The notes beneath the pieces were generated by a model that did not search any database, was not told where the DNA came from, and was given only the letters and a program-made list of their open reading frames with translations. Of a DNA stretch of 64,000 nucleotides, positions 18,666 to 31,830 are shown one piece after another. Within the stretch, counting starts at the first letter, position 1, and each line of letters begins with the position of its first letter. This stretch comes from Streptomyces fumigatiscleroticus (GTDB lineage: Bacteria; Actinomycetota; Actinomycetes; Streptomycetales; Streptomycetaceae). The DNA lies in assembly GCF_014647975.1 (NCBI RefSeq), contig NZ_BMQF01000006.1, forward strand, positions 310,001 to 374,000. The letters are read 5' to 3'. Made by a program: the position numbers and the translations under genes.

Positions 18666-18710
18666 ACGCTCGCACTCCGCGCGCCGGGGCGCATCACCCC
18701 CGGTAGGCGA
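18666..18710 (-). promoter_or_regulatory. Dyad operator site 6 and leaderless promoter of the lipid kinase gene
   Basis: Minus strand: TCGCC-N7-GGTGA (18710-18694), 22 nt, then GAGCGT (18671-18666), 6 nt, then the ATG. The fixed spacing places the transcription start at or beside the start codon. Confidence 0.55.
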
Positions 18711-18784
18711 CCCGCGCCCGCGCCGGACGGCCGCCCGCGCGGTGGCGTCCGGCGCCGCGGGGGCGTCCGTGCCGCGGGGGCGGC

Positions 18785-18829
18785 TCACACCGGCCGGGTG
18801 ACGGCACGGCGGCCGTCCGGCCGGACAGT
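18785..18829 (+). promoter_or_regulatory. Dyad operator site 7 plus -10 for the DUF2252 gene
   Basis: TCACA-N7-GGTGA (18785-18801) is followed after 22 nt by GACAGT (18824-18829). The DUF2252 ATG is at 18856 with its own GGGAG site. Sites 6 and 7 are 74 bp apart and face opposite ways. Confidence 0.55.
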
Positions 18830-18855
18830 CGTACCCGACGGGAAGGGAGCCCGCC

Positions 18856-20259
18856 ATGACGGAAGCCGCGCACACGCATCTCGCACCGCAGGAACGGGCG
18901 GCCCGCGGCAGGGCGGCCCGCACCCTCGTACCGCTCGACAGCCACGCGGAGTTCGCCCCCGGCGCGGACCGGCCCGACCCGGTCGCCCTGATCGAGCGGC
19001 AGTCCGCGAGCAGGCTGCGGGAGCTGGTGCCGATCCGCTACGGCCGGATGCTGGAGTCGCCGTTCCGGTTCCTGCGGGGCGCCGCCGCCGTCATGGCGGC
19101 CGATCTGTCCGGCACGCCCGTCAGCGGGATCCGGGCGCAGCTGTGCGGGGACGCCCACATGCTGAACTTTCGGCTGCTGGCCTCCCCCGAACGGCATCTG
19201 ATGTTCGACGTCAACGACTTCGACGAGACGCTCCCGGGCCCCTGGGAGTGGGACGTCAAGCGGCTGGCGGCCAGTCTGGCCGTGGCCGGCCGGGCGAACG
19301 GGTTCACCACGGCGGAGCGGGCCGGGGTGGTGCGGGAGACGGTCCGCTCCTACCGGGAGTCGATGGACCGCTTCGCCGGAATGCGCAACCTGGAGGTCTG
19401 GTACGCCCGGATCGACGCGGACGAGCTGCTGCCCGCCCTGTCCGGGGAGCTGGACCGGCACCAGCGGCGCCGGGTGAGCCGTACCCTCACCAAGGCGCGC
19501 GCCCGCGACCATCTGCACGCCTTCGAGCGGCTCACCCGCCTGGTCGGCGGGGAGCGGCGCATCGCCGCCGACCCGCCGCTGGTCGTGCCGCTCGACGAGC
19601 TGCTGCCCGGTGTGGAGCGGGAGCGGCTGGAGGAGCAGCTGCGCGAGCTGGTCGGCCGTTACGGCCGGACGCTCTCCTCGGACCGGCGGGAACTGCTGCG
19701 CCAGTACCGCGTGGTGGACATGGCCCGCAAGGTGGTCGGCGTGGGCAGCGTGGGCACCCGGTGCTGGATCGTCCTGCTGCTCGGCCGGGACGACCAGGAC
19801 CCGCTGCTGTTGCAGGCCAAGGAGGCCGAGGAGTCCGTCCTCGCCGGGTTCGCCGGTCCCGGCCGCCACACGAACCAGGGCGAACGGGTCGTCGCCGGGC
19901 AGCGCCTGATGCAGGCGGCCAGCGACATCTTCCTCGGCTGGGAACGGGTGGCGGGATTCGACGGACGGCAGCGGGACTTCTATGTGCGCCAGCTGCGCGA
20001 CTGGAAGGCGATCCCCCGGGCCGACACGATGACGCCCGACGTGATGCGCCTGTTCGGCCGGCTGTGCGGGGCGACGCTGGCCCGCGCGCACGCCCGTTCC
20101 GGGGACCGGATCGCCCTCGCCGCCTATCTGGGCGGCTCCGACGCCTTCGACCGGGCCGTCGCCTCCTTCGCCGAGCTGTACGCCGACCGCACCGAGCTCG
20201 ATCACCGGGCGCTGGCAGAGGCGGTGCGGGACGGCCGGGTCGTCGCCGCGTCAGCGTGA
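18856..20259 (+). CDS. DUF2252 family protein
   Basis: This 467-aa protein has the DUF2252 signatures: RYGRMLESPFRFLRGAA, CGDAHMLNF, FDVNDFDETLPGPWEWDVKRL near the N-terminal third, and a C-terminal helical region with LARAHARSGD. The GDAHxxNF and DxNDFDE patterns recall aminoglycoside-phosphotransferase/protein-kinase-like catalytic loops, so a kinase-like fold is likely, but no substrate is known. The ATG at 18856 is preceded by GGGAG. The last 9 bp overlap the end of the convergent BrkB gene. Dyad site 7 lies in its promoter. Confidence 0.88.
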   Translation: MTEAAHTHLAPQERAARGRAARTLVPLDSHAEFAPGADRPDPVALIERQSASRLRELVPIRYGRMLESPFRFLRGAAAVMAADLSGTPVSGIRAQLCGDAHMLNFRLLASPERHLMFDVNDFDETLPGPWEWDVKRLAASLAVAGRANGFTTAERAGVVRETVRSYRESMDRFAGMRNLEVWYARIDADELLPALSGELDRHQRRRVSRTLTKARARDHLHAFERLTRLVGGERRIAADPPLVVPLDELLPGVERERLEEQLRELVGRYGRTLSSDRRELLRQYRVVDMARKVVGVGSVGTRCWIVLLLGRDDQDPLLLQAKEAEESVLAGFAGPGRHTNQGERVVAGQRLMQAASDIFLGWERVAGFDGRQRDFYVRQLRDWKAIPRADTMTPDVMRLFGRLCGATLARAHARSGDRIALAAYLGGSDAFDRAVASFAELYADRTELDHRALAEAVRDGRVVAASA

Positions 20260-21057
20260 GGGCGGTTCCGGCAGCCGCAGCCGGCGCCTGAACGCCTCGT
20301 CGTGGGCGATCACATGGCCGACGGCGACGCCCAGGGCGATGGTCGCGAAGAAGAGGATCAGCCAGGACAGCACGGTGAAGACCGAGCCGAGCGGCCCGTA
20401 CCGCTCGACGCTCAGCCGCAGTGAGTGCGGCAGCCACAGGGCGGAGACGGCGGAGAAGCCGACCACGCCCACGCCGGTGAGCACCGCGCCGGGCAGCAGC
20501 GGCAGCCAGCCGACCCGGCCGGCCAGCAGCAGGTGCTGCGTCCACCACCACAGCAGCACCGAGCCGACGAGCTGGAGGGGCACCCCGAGCACCCATCCCG
20601 CCCCGAAGCCGTTGTGCACGAGCCCCTGGACGACCAGGGCGCCGACCCAGACCAGGAGCCAGGCGGCCCAGCGCCAGGACGCGGTCCGCAGCCCGGAGCG
20701 GGGCAGGTGCCAGGCGCGCTCGCACAGCCGTTGCAGCGCCCGGCTGAGCGCCGTGGCGGACAGCAGCGAGACCAGCACGCCCGCCGCGCCCCAGGTGTGC
20801 AGCGCCGCGTCGCCTCCGGCGTAGACCGCCTCCAGCTGGGCCGGTACGGGGCCGGAGGAGCCGAAGACCGAGCGCACCGTGACGCGCAGCTGCTCGCGCA
20901 CCGCGTCCGGCGCGAAGGAGGCGATCGCGAAGAGCAGGGGCAGCGCGGTCAGGAAGGCCTGGGCCGCCAGCCGGGTCGCCAGGTCCAGGAGGTGCAGGCT
21001 CACCAGCTGCCGGACGACACGGTCCGCCAGGGCCCGGGCGGATCCCGCGAAGCCCAT
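20251..21057 (-). CDS. YihY/BrkB-family membrane protein
   Basis: A 268-aa inner-membrane protein with about six helices. The amphipathic N-terminus (LVSLHLLDLATRLAAQAFLTALPLLFAIASFAP) is the typical YihY/BrkB opening, and the conserved helices around WRWAAWLLVWVGALV and YGPLGSVFTVLSWLILFF complete the family pattern. Despite the old ribonuclease BN name, members are polytopic membrane proteins of unknown, possibly transport or envelope, role. It is convergent with the DUF2252 gene, with a 9-bp overlap. The promoter carries dyad site 8. Confidence 0.85.
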   Translation of the reverse strand: MGFAGSARALADRVVRQLVSLHLLDLATRLAAQAFLTALPLLFAIASFAPDAVREQLRVTVRSVFGSSGPVPAQLEAVYAGGDAALHTWGAAGVLVSLLSATALSRALQRLCERAWHLPRSGLRTASWRWAAWLLVWVGALVVQGLVHNGFGAGWVLGVPLQLVGSVLLWWWTQHLLLAGRVGWLPLLPGAVLTGVGVVGFSAVSALWLPHSLRLSVERYGPLGSVFTVLSWLILFFATIALGVAVGHVIAHDEAFRRRLRLPEPPSR

Positions 21058-21111
21058 GACCGTGCCCCCTCGCGACGGGAAACGCCCGGCACCAGCACCC
21101 CTCGGGCCGCC

Positions 21112-21156
21112 ACGTTCGCCCCGCGCCCGCCGCCCCGCCTCGCCCGGAGCGGGTGA
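21112..21156 (-). promoter_or_regulatory. Dyad operator site 8 plus -10 for the BrkB gene
   Basis: Minus strand: TCACC-N7-GGCGA (21156-21140; one mismatch), 22 nt, GAACGT (21117-21112), then a 54-nt leader to the ATG at 21057. It lies between the BrkB gene and the divergent gamma-carbonic anhydrase gene; no -10 is seen at the same distance in the rightward direction. Confidence 0.5.
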
Positions 21157-21242
21157 CGCACCGCCCCGGTCCCGCGCGCCCGCGGCGCATCGCCTACGGT
21201 GCCGGTGTACTCGCGCCGGCCGGAACGACAGGGAGACTTCGC

Positions 21243-21776
21243 ATGACGCACAAGGCGCTGATCACGGGCATCGGCGGCAAGGAGCCGACGCTGGACGGGG
21301 AGGCCTTCGTGGCCCCCACGTCGGCGCTGATCGGGGACGTGACCCTGCACGCGGGCGCGAGCGTCTGGTACGGGGCGGTGCTGCGCGGCGACGTCGAGCG
21401 GATCACGGTCGGCGCGAGCAGCAACGTCCAGGACAACTGCACCCTGCACGCCGACCCCGGCTTCCCCGTCACCGTCGGCGAGCGCGTGTCCATCGGGCAC
21501 AACGCCGTCGTGCACGGCGCGACCGTGGAGGACGACTGCCTGATCGGCATGGGCGCCACGGTGCTCAACGGCGCGGTGATCGGCGCGGGCTCGCTGGTCG
21601 CCGCGCAGGCCCTGGTGCCGCAGGGCATGGAAGTGCCCCCGGGCTCACTCGTCGCGGGCGTGCCGGCGAAGGTCAGGCGGCGGCTGACGGACGAGGAGCG
21701 CGAGGGCGTCACGCTCAACGGCACGATGTACGCGGAGCTGGCGAAGGCGCACCGTGAGGTGCACGAGGCGCCGTGA
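21243..21776 (+). CDS. Gamma-class carbonic anhydrase-like protein
   Basis: This 177-aa protein is a left-handed beta-helix of hexapeptide repeats with the zinc-ligand pattern of gamma-carbonic anhydrases: His69 (CTLHAD), His86 and His91 (GHNAVVHG). The conserved RGD near LRGDVERI is also present. Members hydrate CO2 or have lost activity (YrdA/PaaY branch). ATG 21243 has a GGGAG site; the frame upstream to 21153 has no supported start. DedA is encoded convergently 3 bp downstream. Confidence 0.9.
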   Translation: MTHKALITGIGGKEPTLDGEAFVAPTSALIGDVTLHAGASVWYGAVLRGDVERITVGASSNVQDNCTLHADPGFPVTVGERVSIGHNAVVHGATVEDDCLIGMGATVLNGAVIGAGSLVAAQALVPQGMEVPPGSLVAGVPAKVRRRLTDEEREGVTLNGTMYAELAKAHREVHEAP

Positions 21777-21779
21777 GGC

Positions 21780-26313
<4,534 letters not shown>

Positions 26314-26323
26314 GGGGCGTGGT

Positions 26324-26349
26324 CCCGGGCGGGGCGGCGCCCGCCCGGG
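26324..26349. terminator. Bidirectional terminator between galU and the thioesterase gene
   Basis: Perfect 10-bp stem CCCGGGCGGG/CCCGCCCGGG with a 6-nt loop, placed between two convergent stops. Confidence 0.7.
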
Positions 26350-26358
26350 CTCCTGCGC

Positions 26359-26811
26359 TCAGCCGTTGGGCCGCAGTGTCCAGGTCACCGTCATCTCGCC
26401 GGTGACGGCGCCGTCCTCGCGCCGGATGGCGACGGTCACGGGGAACTCGGGACGCCTGCCCTCGTCCAGTTCGGCGACGACCTCGGCGGCCGGGCGGCCG
26501 AGTGTCGCGGTGGCGGTGACGGGCCCGAGCGCGATCTTCCTGAAGGCGATCTCGGCGTTGACCGGCAGCGGAACGGCCCGCGAGAGCTGGTCGCCGAAGG
26601 CGGCCAGGACGATCGCGCCGCTGGCCGACTCGCCCAGCGTGAACATCGCCCCGGCGTGCGGCCCGCCGACGTGGTTGCGGTACTCGTCCTGGTCCGGCAG
26701 GGCCAGGACGGCCCTGTCCGCGGTGGTCTCCAGATACTGGAGGTTCAGGGTCCGCACCATCGGCACCGTGGCGGCGAGCAACTCGCCGATCGACATCTGG
26801 TCTGCGCTCAT
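26359..26811 (-). CDS. Hotdog-fold thioesterase-like protein (DUF4442 type)
   Basis: This 150-aa protein has a hotdog-fold pattern: an N-terminal helix, VRTLNLQYLETTADRAVLALP, NHVGGPHAGAMFTLGESASG (the conserved HAGA turn and central helix), and a last strand TGEMTVTWTLRPN. Such proteins hydrolyse acyl-CoA thioesters or bind them. ATG 26811 is chosen over GTG 26829; neither has a good ribosome site, so a leaderless start is possible. Divergent from the membrane-anchored protein gene at 26919. Confidence 0.75.
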   Translation of the reverse strand: MSADQMSIGELLAATVPMVRTLNLQYLETTADRAVLALPDQDEYRNHVGGPHAGAMFTLGESASGAIVLAAFGDQLSRAVPLPVNAEIAFRKIALGPVTATATLGRPAAEVVAELDEGRRPEFPVTVAIRREDGAVTGEMTVTWTLRPNG

Positions 26812-26918
26812 GACCGCAACGTTACCCACGAGTAGCTACCGCTGGCCAGAGCTTTGCTACGGCCCTGACAAGACGCGGTGACCGAATCGTGTCCCCCGCG
26901 GCATTAGGGTGACTGCCC

Positions 26919-27926
26919 ATGTGGCCAGGACAGCAGCCGCCCGGGGGCGAGCAGAACCCGCAGCAGAACAACCCGTACCAGCAGCCGGGGTACCAACAGC
27001 CGAATCCTTATCAGCAGCCCGGCTATCAGCAGCCCAACGCGTATGCGCAGCAGCCGCAGTGGAGCGCTCCGCAGCCGGCCGGAACGCCGCAGCCGCCCCA
27101 GGGCGGCGGCAACGGCGGCAACCGGACGAAGCTGGTCGCGATCGTGGCGGCCACGGCCGTGGTCGTGGCCGCGGGCGTGACCGGCTATCTGGTGCTGGGC
27201 GGGGACAAGGACGAGACCGCGGGCGGGGACGACAAGCCGACCGCGAGCGCCTCCGCCGGGCAGAGCACGTCCGCCGAGCCGACCGCGTCCGCCACCGGGG
27301 ACAACCCGCGGGGCGGCGAGGAGGAGAAGGCGACGATCGACGGCTGGAAGGTCGTCGTCAATCCCAAGTGGGGCACCGCCTTCGACGTGCCGGCGGACTG
27401 GGTGGTCGAGACGCCCGGCACCTTCATCGGCTTCGAGGACGACGACGGCCAGCCCGTCATCGGCATGTCGGCGCCCGCCTACTTCAAGGAGAAGTGGTGC
27501 ACGTCCGACCCCGACAAGGACGGGAGGACCTCCGACACCGGGCTGGCGGCGGCCGGCACCAAGGGCCAGGACGGCGCCAAGAACACCGAGGACGTGGCCC
27601 GCAACGACTCGGCCTGGTGGGTGTTCGGCGGTTACACCGACCAGAAGGAGGCCTCGAAGAAGCTGCTCACGGTCGGCAAGCCGAAGGCGTACACCACGGC
27701 CTCGGGTGTGAAGGGCAGTGTCGCGACGTCGTACTCGACCGGCGTGCCCAAGAACGACAAGTGCGACTCCGACGGCAAGGCGACCACGTTCGCCTTCAAG
27801 AACTCGGCGGGCGACTTCGTCTCCTGGACCCTCTACGGCGCGAAGGGCGTCGACGAGGAGGTGCCCGAGGAGACGATCATGAAGATCCTCAGCACGGTGC
27901 GGCTGCACGGGGACCCGACGGGCTGA
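26919..27926 (+). CDS. Membrane-anchored protein with Gln/Pro-rich N-terminal tail
   Basis: This 335-aa protein begins with about 65 residues of QQP/NPYQQPGYQQP repeats, then one membrane helix (LVAIVAATAVVVAAGVTGYLVLG, about 71-93), a Ser/Thr/Ala-rich linker, and a C-terminal extracytoplasmic domain (about 145-330) with WKVVVNPKWGTAFDVPADWVVETPG and KILSTVRLHG. The architecture is typical of Streptomyces single-pass proteins of unknown function. ATG 26919 follows a TAGGGT -10 by 8 nt with no ribosome site, so it may be leaderless. Confidence 0.8.
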   Translation: MWPGQQPPGGEQNPQQNNPYQQPGYQQPNPYQQPGYQQPNAYAQQPQWSAPQPAGTPQPPQGGGNGGNRTKLVAIVAATAVVVAAGVTGYLVLGGDKDETAGGDDKPTASASAGQSTSAEPTASATGDNPRGGEEEKATIDGWKVVVNPKWGTAFDVPADWVVETPGTFIGFEDDDGQPVIGMSAPAYFKEKWCTSDPDKDGRTSDTGLAAAGTKGQDGAKNTEDVARNDSAWWVFGGYTDQKEASKKLLTVGKPKAYTTASGVKGSVATSYSTGVPKNDKCDSDGKATTFAFKNSAGDFVSWTLYGAKGVDEEVPEETIMKILSTVRLHGDPTG

Positions 27927-27967
27927 CCCGGAGCGGCCGGAACAGGCCGTGACGTCCTGTCACCGGT

Positions 27968-27997
27968 TTGGCAAGCGGGGGTCCGGGCGGCGATAGT
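27968..27997 (+). promoter_or_regulatory. SigA/HrdB-type promoter driving a leaderless MFS gene
   Basis: -35 TTGGCA (27968-27973), 18-nt spacer, -10 GATAGT (27992-27997), and the GTG start codon 7 nt later at 28004. The upstream TTG that opens the longest frame is part of the -35 box. Confidence 0.65.
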
Positions 27998-28003
27998 CGG
28001 CCG

Positions 28004-29305
28004 GTGACCTCCGCCGCCGACTCCCGCCGCCCCCGCAGACCCGACTGGGCGGGCCGCAACTACTCGCTGCTGACCGCCGCCGCGTTCGTGACCAACCTGG
28101 GCAGCCAGGGCGCGCTGATCGCCGCCGCGTTCGCCGTGCTGGAGGCGGGCGGCGACAGCGGAGACGTGGGTCTGGTGGCCGCCGCCCGCACCCTGCCGCT
28201 GGTGCTCTTCCTGCTGATCGGCGGCGCCGTCGCCGACCGGCTCCCGCGGCACCGCGTGATGGTCGCGGCCAACGCCCTCAACTGCCTGTCGCAGGCCGCC
28301 TTCGCCGTGCTGGTGCTCACCGGCACCCCGCGGCTGTGGCAGATGATGCTGCTGACCGCGCTGGGCGGCACCGGCCAGGCGTTCTTCAGCCCGGCGGCGG
28401 AGGGCATGCTGCTGTCCTCGGTCCGGGGGGAGCAGGCCGGCCGCGCGTTCGCCGTGTTCCGGATGGCGATGCAGGGGGCGGCGGTGGGCGGTGCCGCGCT
28501 GGGCGGCGCGCTGGTGGCCGCGGTCGGACCGGGCTGGGTGCTCGCGGCGGACGCGGCGGCGTTCGCGGTCGCCGGTGCGCTGCGGGCCCTGCTCGACGTG
28601 AGCCACATCCCGCCGCGCGCGGCGGGCGGCGGGATCCTCGCCGACCTGCGCGAGGGCTGGCGCGAGTTCGCCGGACGGCCCTGGCTGTGGGGCATCGTGG
28701 TGCAGTTCTCCATCGCCAACGCGGTCGTCGGCGCGGCCGACGCGGTCTACGGGCCCCTGGTCGCCCGCGATCACCTCGGCGGCGCGGGGCCCTGGGGCCT
28801 GGCCCTCGGCCTCTTCGGCGCGGGCACGGTCGTCGGCGCCCTGCTGATGACCCGTTACAAGCCGCGCCGCCTGCTGCTCGCGGGCACCCTGTGCGTCTTC
28901 CCGCTGGCGCTGCCGTCGGCCGCGCTGGCCGTGCCGGTGCCGGCCGGTGTGCTGTGCGCGGTGATGTTCGTCACCGGCGTCACCCTGGAGGTGTTCGGCG
29001 TCTCCTGGATGACCGCGCTGCACCAGGAGATACCGGAGGAGAAGCTCTCCCGGGTCTCGGCCTACGACTGGTTCGGCTCGGTGGCGCTGGTGCCGCTGGC
29101 CACGGCGCTGGCGGGCCCCTCGGAGGCGGCTTTCGGCCGGACCGCGTCCCTGTGGGGCTGCGCGACGCTGGTCGTCGTGGTCACGGCGGCGGTGCTGTGC
29201 GTGCCGGACGTCCGCGATCTGCGGCGGCGGTCGGCGTACGTCACGGGGACGGCACAGGGCACCGAACGGATCACGGCCGAGCGCACCGCCGGGGAACCCG
29301 GCTGA
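28004..29305 (+). CDS. MFS transporter
   Basis: This 433-aa protein of about twelve membrane helices belongs to the MFS group with short tails (enterobactin-exporter-like DHA type). The loop 2-3 motif GGAVADRLPRHRVMV is the MFS signature A region, and a second copy lies near LLMTRYKPRRLLL. It is likely a drug or metabolite exporter. GTG 28004 is chosen because a good promoter places the transcript start on it. It is convergent with the spermidine-synthase-like gene, 23 bp away. Confidence 0.88.
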   Translation: MTSAADSRRPRRPDWAGRNYSLLTAAAFVTNLGSQGALIAAAFAVLEAGGDSGDVGLVAAARTLPLVLFLLIGGAVADRLPRHRVMVAANALNCLSQAAFAVLVLTGTPRLWQMMLLTALGGTGQAFFSPAAEGMLLSSVRGEQAGRAFAVFRMAMQGAAVGGAALGGALVAAVGPGWVLAADAAAFAVAGALRALLDVSHIPPRAAGGGILADLREGWREFAGRPWLWGIVVQFSIANAVVGAADAVYGPLVARDHLGGAGPWGLALGLFGAGTVVGALLMTRYKPRRLLLAGTLCVFPLALPSAALAVPVPAGVLCAVMFVTGVTLEVFGVSWMTALHQEIPEEKLSRVSAYDWFGSVALVPLATALAGPSEAAFGRTASLWGCATLVVVVTAAVLCVPDVRDLRRRSAYVTGTAQGTERITAERTAGEPG

Positions 29306-29328
29306 CGCCACGGCGGCACCGAGCCGGC

Positions 29329-30183
29329 TCAGCCGATGCCGAACGCCCCGTCGGGCGGCTCCGGCGACGGTACGGCGTCCTCGTCCCTGACCGGCCGGGC
29401 GTCGCCGGTGAGGTCCCGCAGGGCGGGCCCGTGCTCGACCCGGGCCGGGAAGGCGTCGGCGGCGGTGAGCCGGGTCAGGGCGGCGATGTCGAGGGGACGG
29501 TCCGCGGCGACCAGCACGGTGTTGCCGAAGCGCCGGCCGCGCAGTACGCCCGGCTCGGCGATCAGCGCCAGTTCCCCGAAGACGGCCGCGAAGGTGGCGA
29601 GCTGGGAGCGCAGGAAGGCGAACGGCGCGGCGTCGGCGAGATTGGCCAGGTAGACGCCGTCCGCCCGCAGCGCCCGCCGGGCCGCGCGGGCGTAGGCGAC
29701 GGAGGTCAGATGGGCGGGGACGCGGGAACCGCCGAAGACGTCGGCGACGAGCACGTCGGCCGAGTCCGCCGGGGCCGCCTCCAGCCACTCCCGGGCGTCG
29801 GCGCCGTGCAGGGTGATGCCGGCGCCGTCCGGCAGGGGCAGGTGCTCGGCGACCAGCTCCAGCAGGCCGCGGTCGGCCTCCACGACGTCCTGCCGGGAGC
29901 CGGGCCGGGTGGCCGCCAGATAGCGGGGCAGGGTGAGCGCACCGCCGCCCAGGTGCAGCACGTCCAGCGGACGGCCCGGCTCGGCGACGGTGTCCAGGAC
30001 ATGCCCGAGCCGCCGCGCGTACTCGAACTCCAGATGCGTCGGCTCGTCCAGATCGACGTAGGACTGCGGGGCCCCGTCCACGGTCAGCAGCCAGGCCCGC
30101 TTCCGGTCGACGTCGGGCATCAGCTTGGCGGTCCCGTGGTCCACGGCACGGCTCACGGGTATCGGCTCGTTCACGCGGTCCAT
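29329..30183 (-). CDS. Spermidine synthase-like SAM-dependent protein
   Basis: This 284-aa protein has the polyamine aminopropyltransferase fold pattern: a short N-terminal strand region ending YVDLDEPTHLEFEYARRL, SAM-binding motif I DVLHLGGGALTLPRYLA, an acidic VVEADRGLLELV, HGADAREWLEA, and DVLVADVFGG in the catalytic gate. Actinobacterial versions are often called fused MFS/spermidine synthase even without the MFS part, as here. The real substrate is uncertain. ATG 30183 is chosen; the frame upstream to 30885 is antisense to the neighbouring EF-Tu gene and not real. Confidence 0.82.
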   Translation of the reverse strand: MDRVNEPIPVSRAVDHGTAKLMPDVDRKRAWLLTVDGAPQSYVDLDEPTHLEFEYARRLGHVLDTVAEPGRPLDVLHLGGGALTLPRYLAATRPGSRQDVVEADRGLLELVAEHLPLPDGAGITLHGADAREWLEAAPADSADVLVADVFGGSRVPAHLTSVAYARAARRALRADGVYLANLADAAPFAFLRSQLATFAAVFGELALIAEPGVLRGRRFGNTVLVAADRPLDIAALTRLTAADAFPARVEHGPALRDLTGDARPVRDEDAVPSPEPPDGAFGIG

Positions 30184-30263
30184 TGTGCCGAAGCGGCACG
30201 GGGGGACGGTCGGGTCCGGGCCAGGGCCGCCGCCCCGGTCCGGACCCCTCCTCCCCGGCGGCG

Positions 30264-31439
30264 TCAGCCCACCGACGTCACCGTCCCCGCCGCCACCGTC
30301 CGGCCGCCCTCGCGGACGGCGAAGCCGAGGCCGGGCTCCAGGGGCGTGTCGCGGGCCAGCTCCACGGTCATCGTGACGGTGTCGCCGGGCCGGGCGGGCG
30401 CCGCCCCGCCGAGGTCGATGCCGCCGGGCACGTCCGCGGTGCGCAGGTAGAACTGCGGCCGGTAGCCCGTGGACACCGGGGTGGACCGGCCGCCCTCGCG
30501 GGCCGGCAGCAGATACACCCGCGCGGTGAAGCGGCGGCCCGGCACGACGCTGCCCGGCGCCGCGACCACATGGCCGCGGCGGACGGCGTCCCGGGCCACA
30601 CCGCGCAGCAGCAGGGCCACGTCGTCCCCGGCCTGCGCACAAGCCATGGGCTTGCCGAAGGTCTCCAGACCGGTGACGACCGTCTCGACGGAGGTCCCGG
30701 GCACCTCGACCCGGTCGCCCACCCGGACGGTGCCCCGCTCCACGGCGCCGGTCACCACCGTGCCCCGCCCGGTGATGGTCAGGACGTTCTCGACCGGCAG
30801 CAGGAACGGCGCGTCCAGATACCGCTCGGGGACGGGCACATAGGTGTCCACCGCGTCGAGCAGCGCCTCGACGGACGCCGTCCACCGCGGGTCGCCCTGA
30901 AGGGCCCGCAGCCCCGAGACCCGTACGACGGGCACGGTGTCACCGCCGTAGCCGTGCGCGGTGAGCAGTTCGCGGACCTCCAGTTCGACGAGGTCGGTCA
31001 GCTCCCCGTCGCCGGCGTCGGCCTTGTTCAGCGCGACCACGATGTGGTCGACGCCGACCTGCCGGGCCAGCAGGACGTGCTCGGCGGTCTGCGGCATGAT
31101 CCCGTCGAGCGCCGAGACGACGAGGATCGCCCCGTCGAGCTGCGCGGCGCCGGTGACCATGTTCTTCACGTAGTCGGCGTGGCCGGGGAGGTCGATGTGC
31201 GCGTAGTGCCGGGTGTCGGTCTCGTACTCGACGTGCGCGGCGTTGATGGTGATGCCGCGCGCCGCCTCCTCCGGCGCCCGGTCGATGCGGTCGAAGGGGA
31301 CGAAGCGCGTGCCGCCGGGGCCGCGGTCGGCGAGGACCTTGGTGATGGCGGCGGTCAGGGTGGTCTTGCCGTGGTCGACATGACCCATGGTGCCGATGTT
31401 CAGATGCGGTTTCGTACGGACGTAGGCCGTCTTGGGCAT
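30264..31439 (-). CDS. tuf3: Divergent third elongation factor Tu (EF-Tu3)
   Basis: This 391-aa translational GTPase has GHVDHGKT (19-26), ARGITIN switch [13 protein letters not shown] (standard EF-Tu has Cys for Leu), NKAD, and the C-terminal domain ending [17 protein letters not shown]. It carries aminoacyl-tRNA to the ribosome. The many departures from the housekeeping sequence and the stand-alone context (no rpsL-rpsG-fus operon) match tuf3, described in several Streptomyces as a minor, stringent-response-linked EF-Tu. ATG 31439 ([11 protein letters not shown]) has a GAGG site. Confidence 0.88.
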   Translation of the reverse strand: MPKTAYVRTKPHLNIGTMGHVDHGKTTLTAAITKVLADRGPGGTRFVPFDRIDRAPEEAARGITINAAHVEYETDTRHYAHIDLPGHADYVKNMVTGAAQLDGAILVVSALDGIMPQTAEHVLLARQVGVDHIVVALNKADAGDGELTDLVELEVRELLTAHGYGGDTVPVVRVSGLRALQGDPRWTASVEALLDAVDTYVPVPERYLDAPFLLPVENVLTITGRGTVVTGAVERGTVRVGDRVEVPGTSVETVVTGLETFGKPMACAQAGDDVALLLRGVARDAVRRGHVVAAPGSVVPGRRFTARVYLLPAREGGRSTPVSTGYRPQFYLRTADVPGGIDLGGAAPARPGDTVTMTVELARDTPLEPGLGFAVREGGRTVAAGTVTSVG

Positions 31440-31830
31440 GGCGGTACCTCGGAAGTCTCGCGGTGAGTGATACCGGTGACGGCCCCGGCGCGGGCAGGCG
31501 GCCGGGACGGGGACCCCGGGATCGGGCCGACCCTCCCCCTGCGGGGTCCGCCGGTCGATCCGGGAAGGGTCAGCTTCGGGCGCCGCCGACGGCTGCCGGG
31601 ACGGGCGGGACGGCAGCCTTCGGGGCATCCGCGACGGCGGATGCGGCGAGGGCGAAGGCGTGCCGGAACATGGGCCGATCATCGCCGACGCGGCGGCCCG
31701 CGTCGAATGGTTTTCCGCGCCACGGGAGTTGGGCGGGAACCTCACGGCGCTCCCGGCCGTTCTTGAATTTGTGACGGCCGTGAGACGGACCATACGGCGA
31801 TCAGACGCATGTGTCGGTTAGTGTCACCGG
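31440..31830. other. Intergenic region upstream of tuf3 and the VTT gene
   Basis: 391 bp without a supported gene. It contains an inverted repeat CGGCCGT-N13-ACGGCCG (31754-31780) whose spacer is unusually AT-rich (TTGAATTTG). A TAGTGT -10-like hexamer at 31819-31824 ends 6 nt before the ATG of the VTT-domain gene. No clear promoter for tuf3 was identified. Confidence 0.5.
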
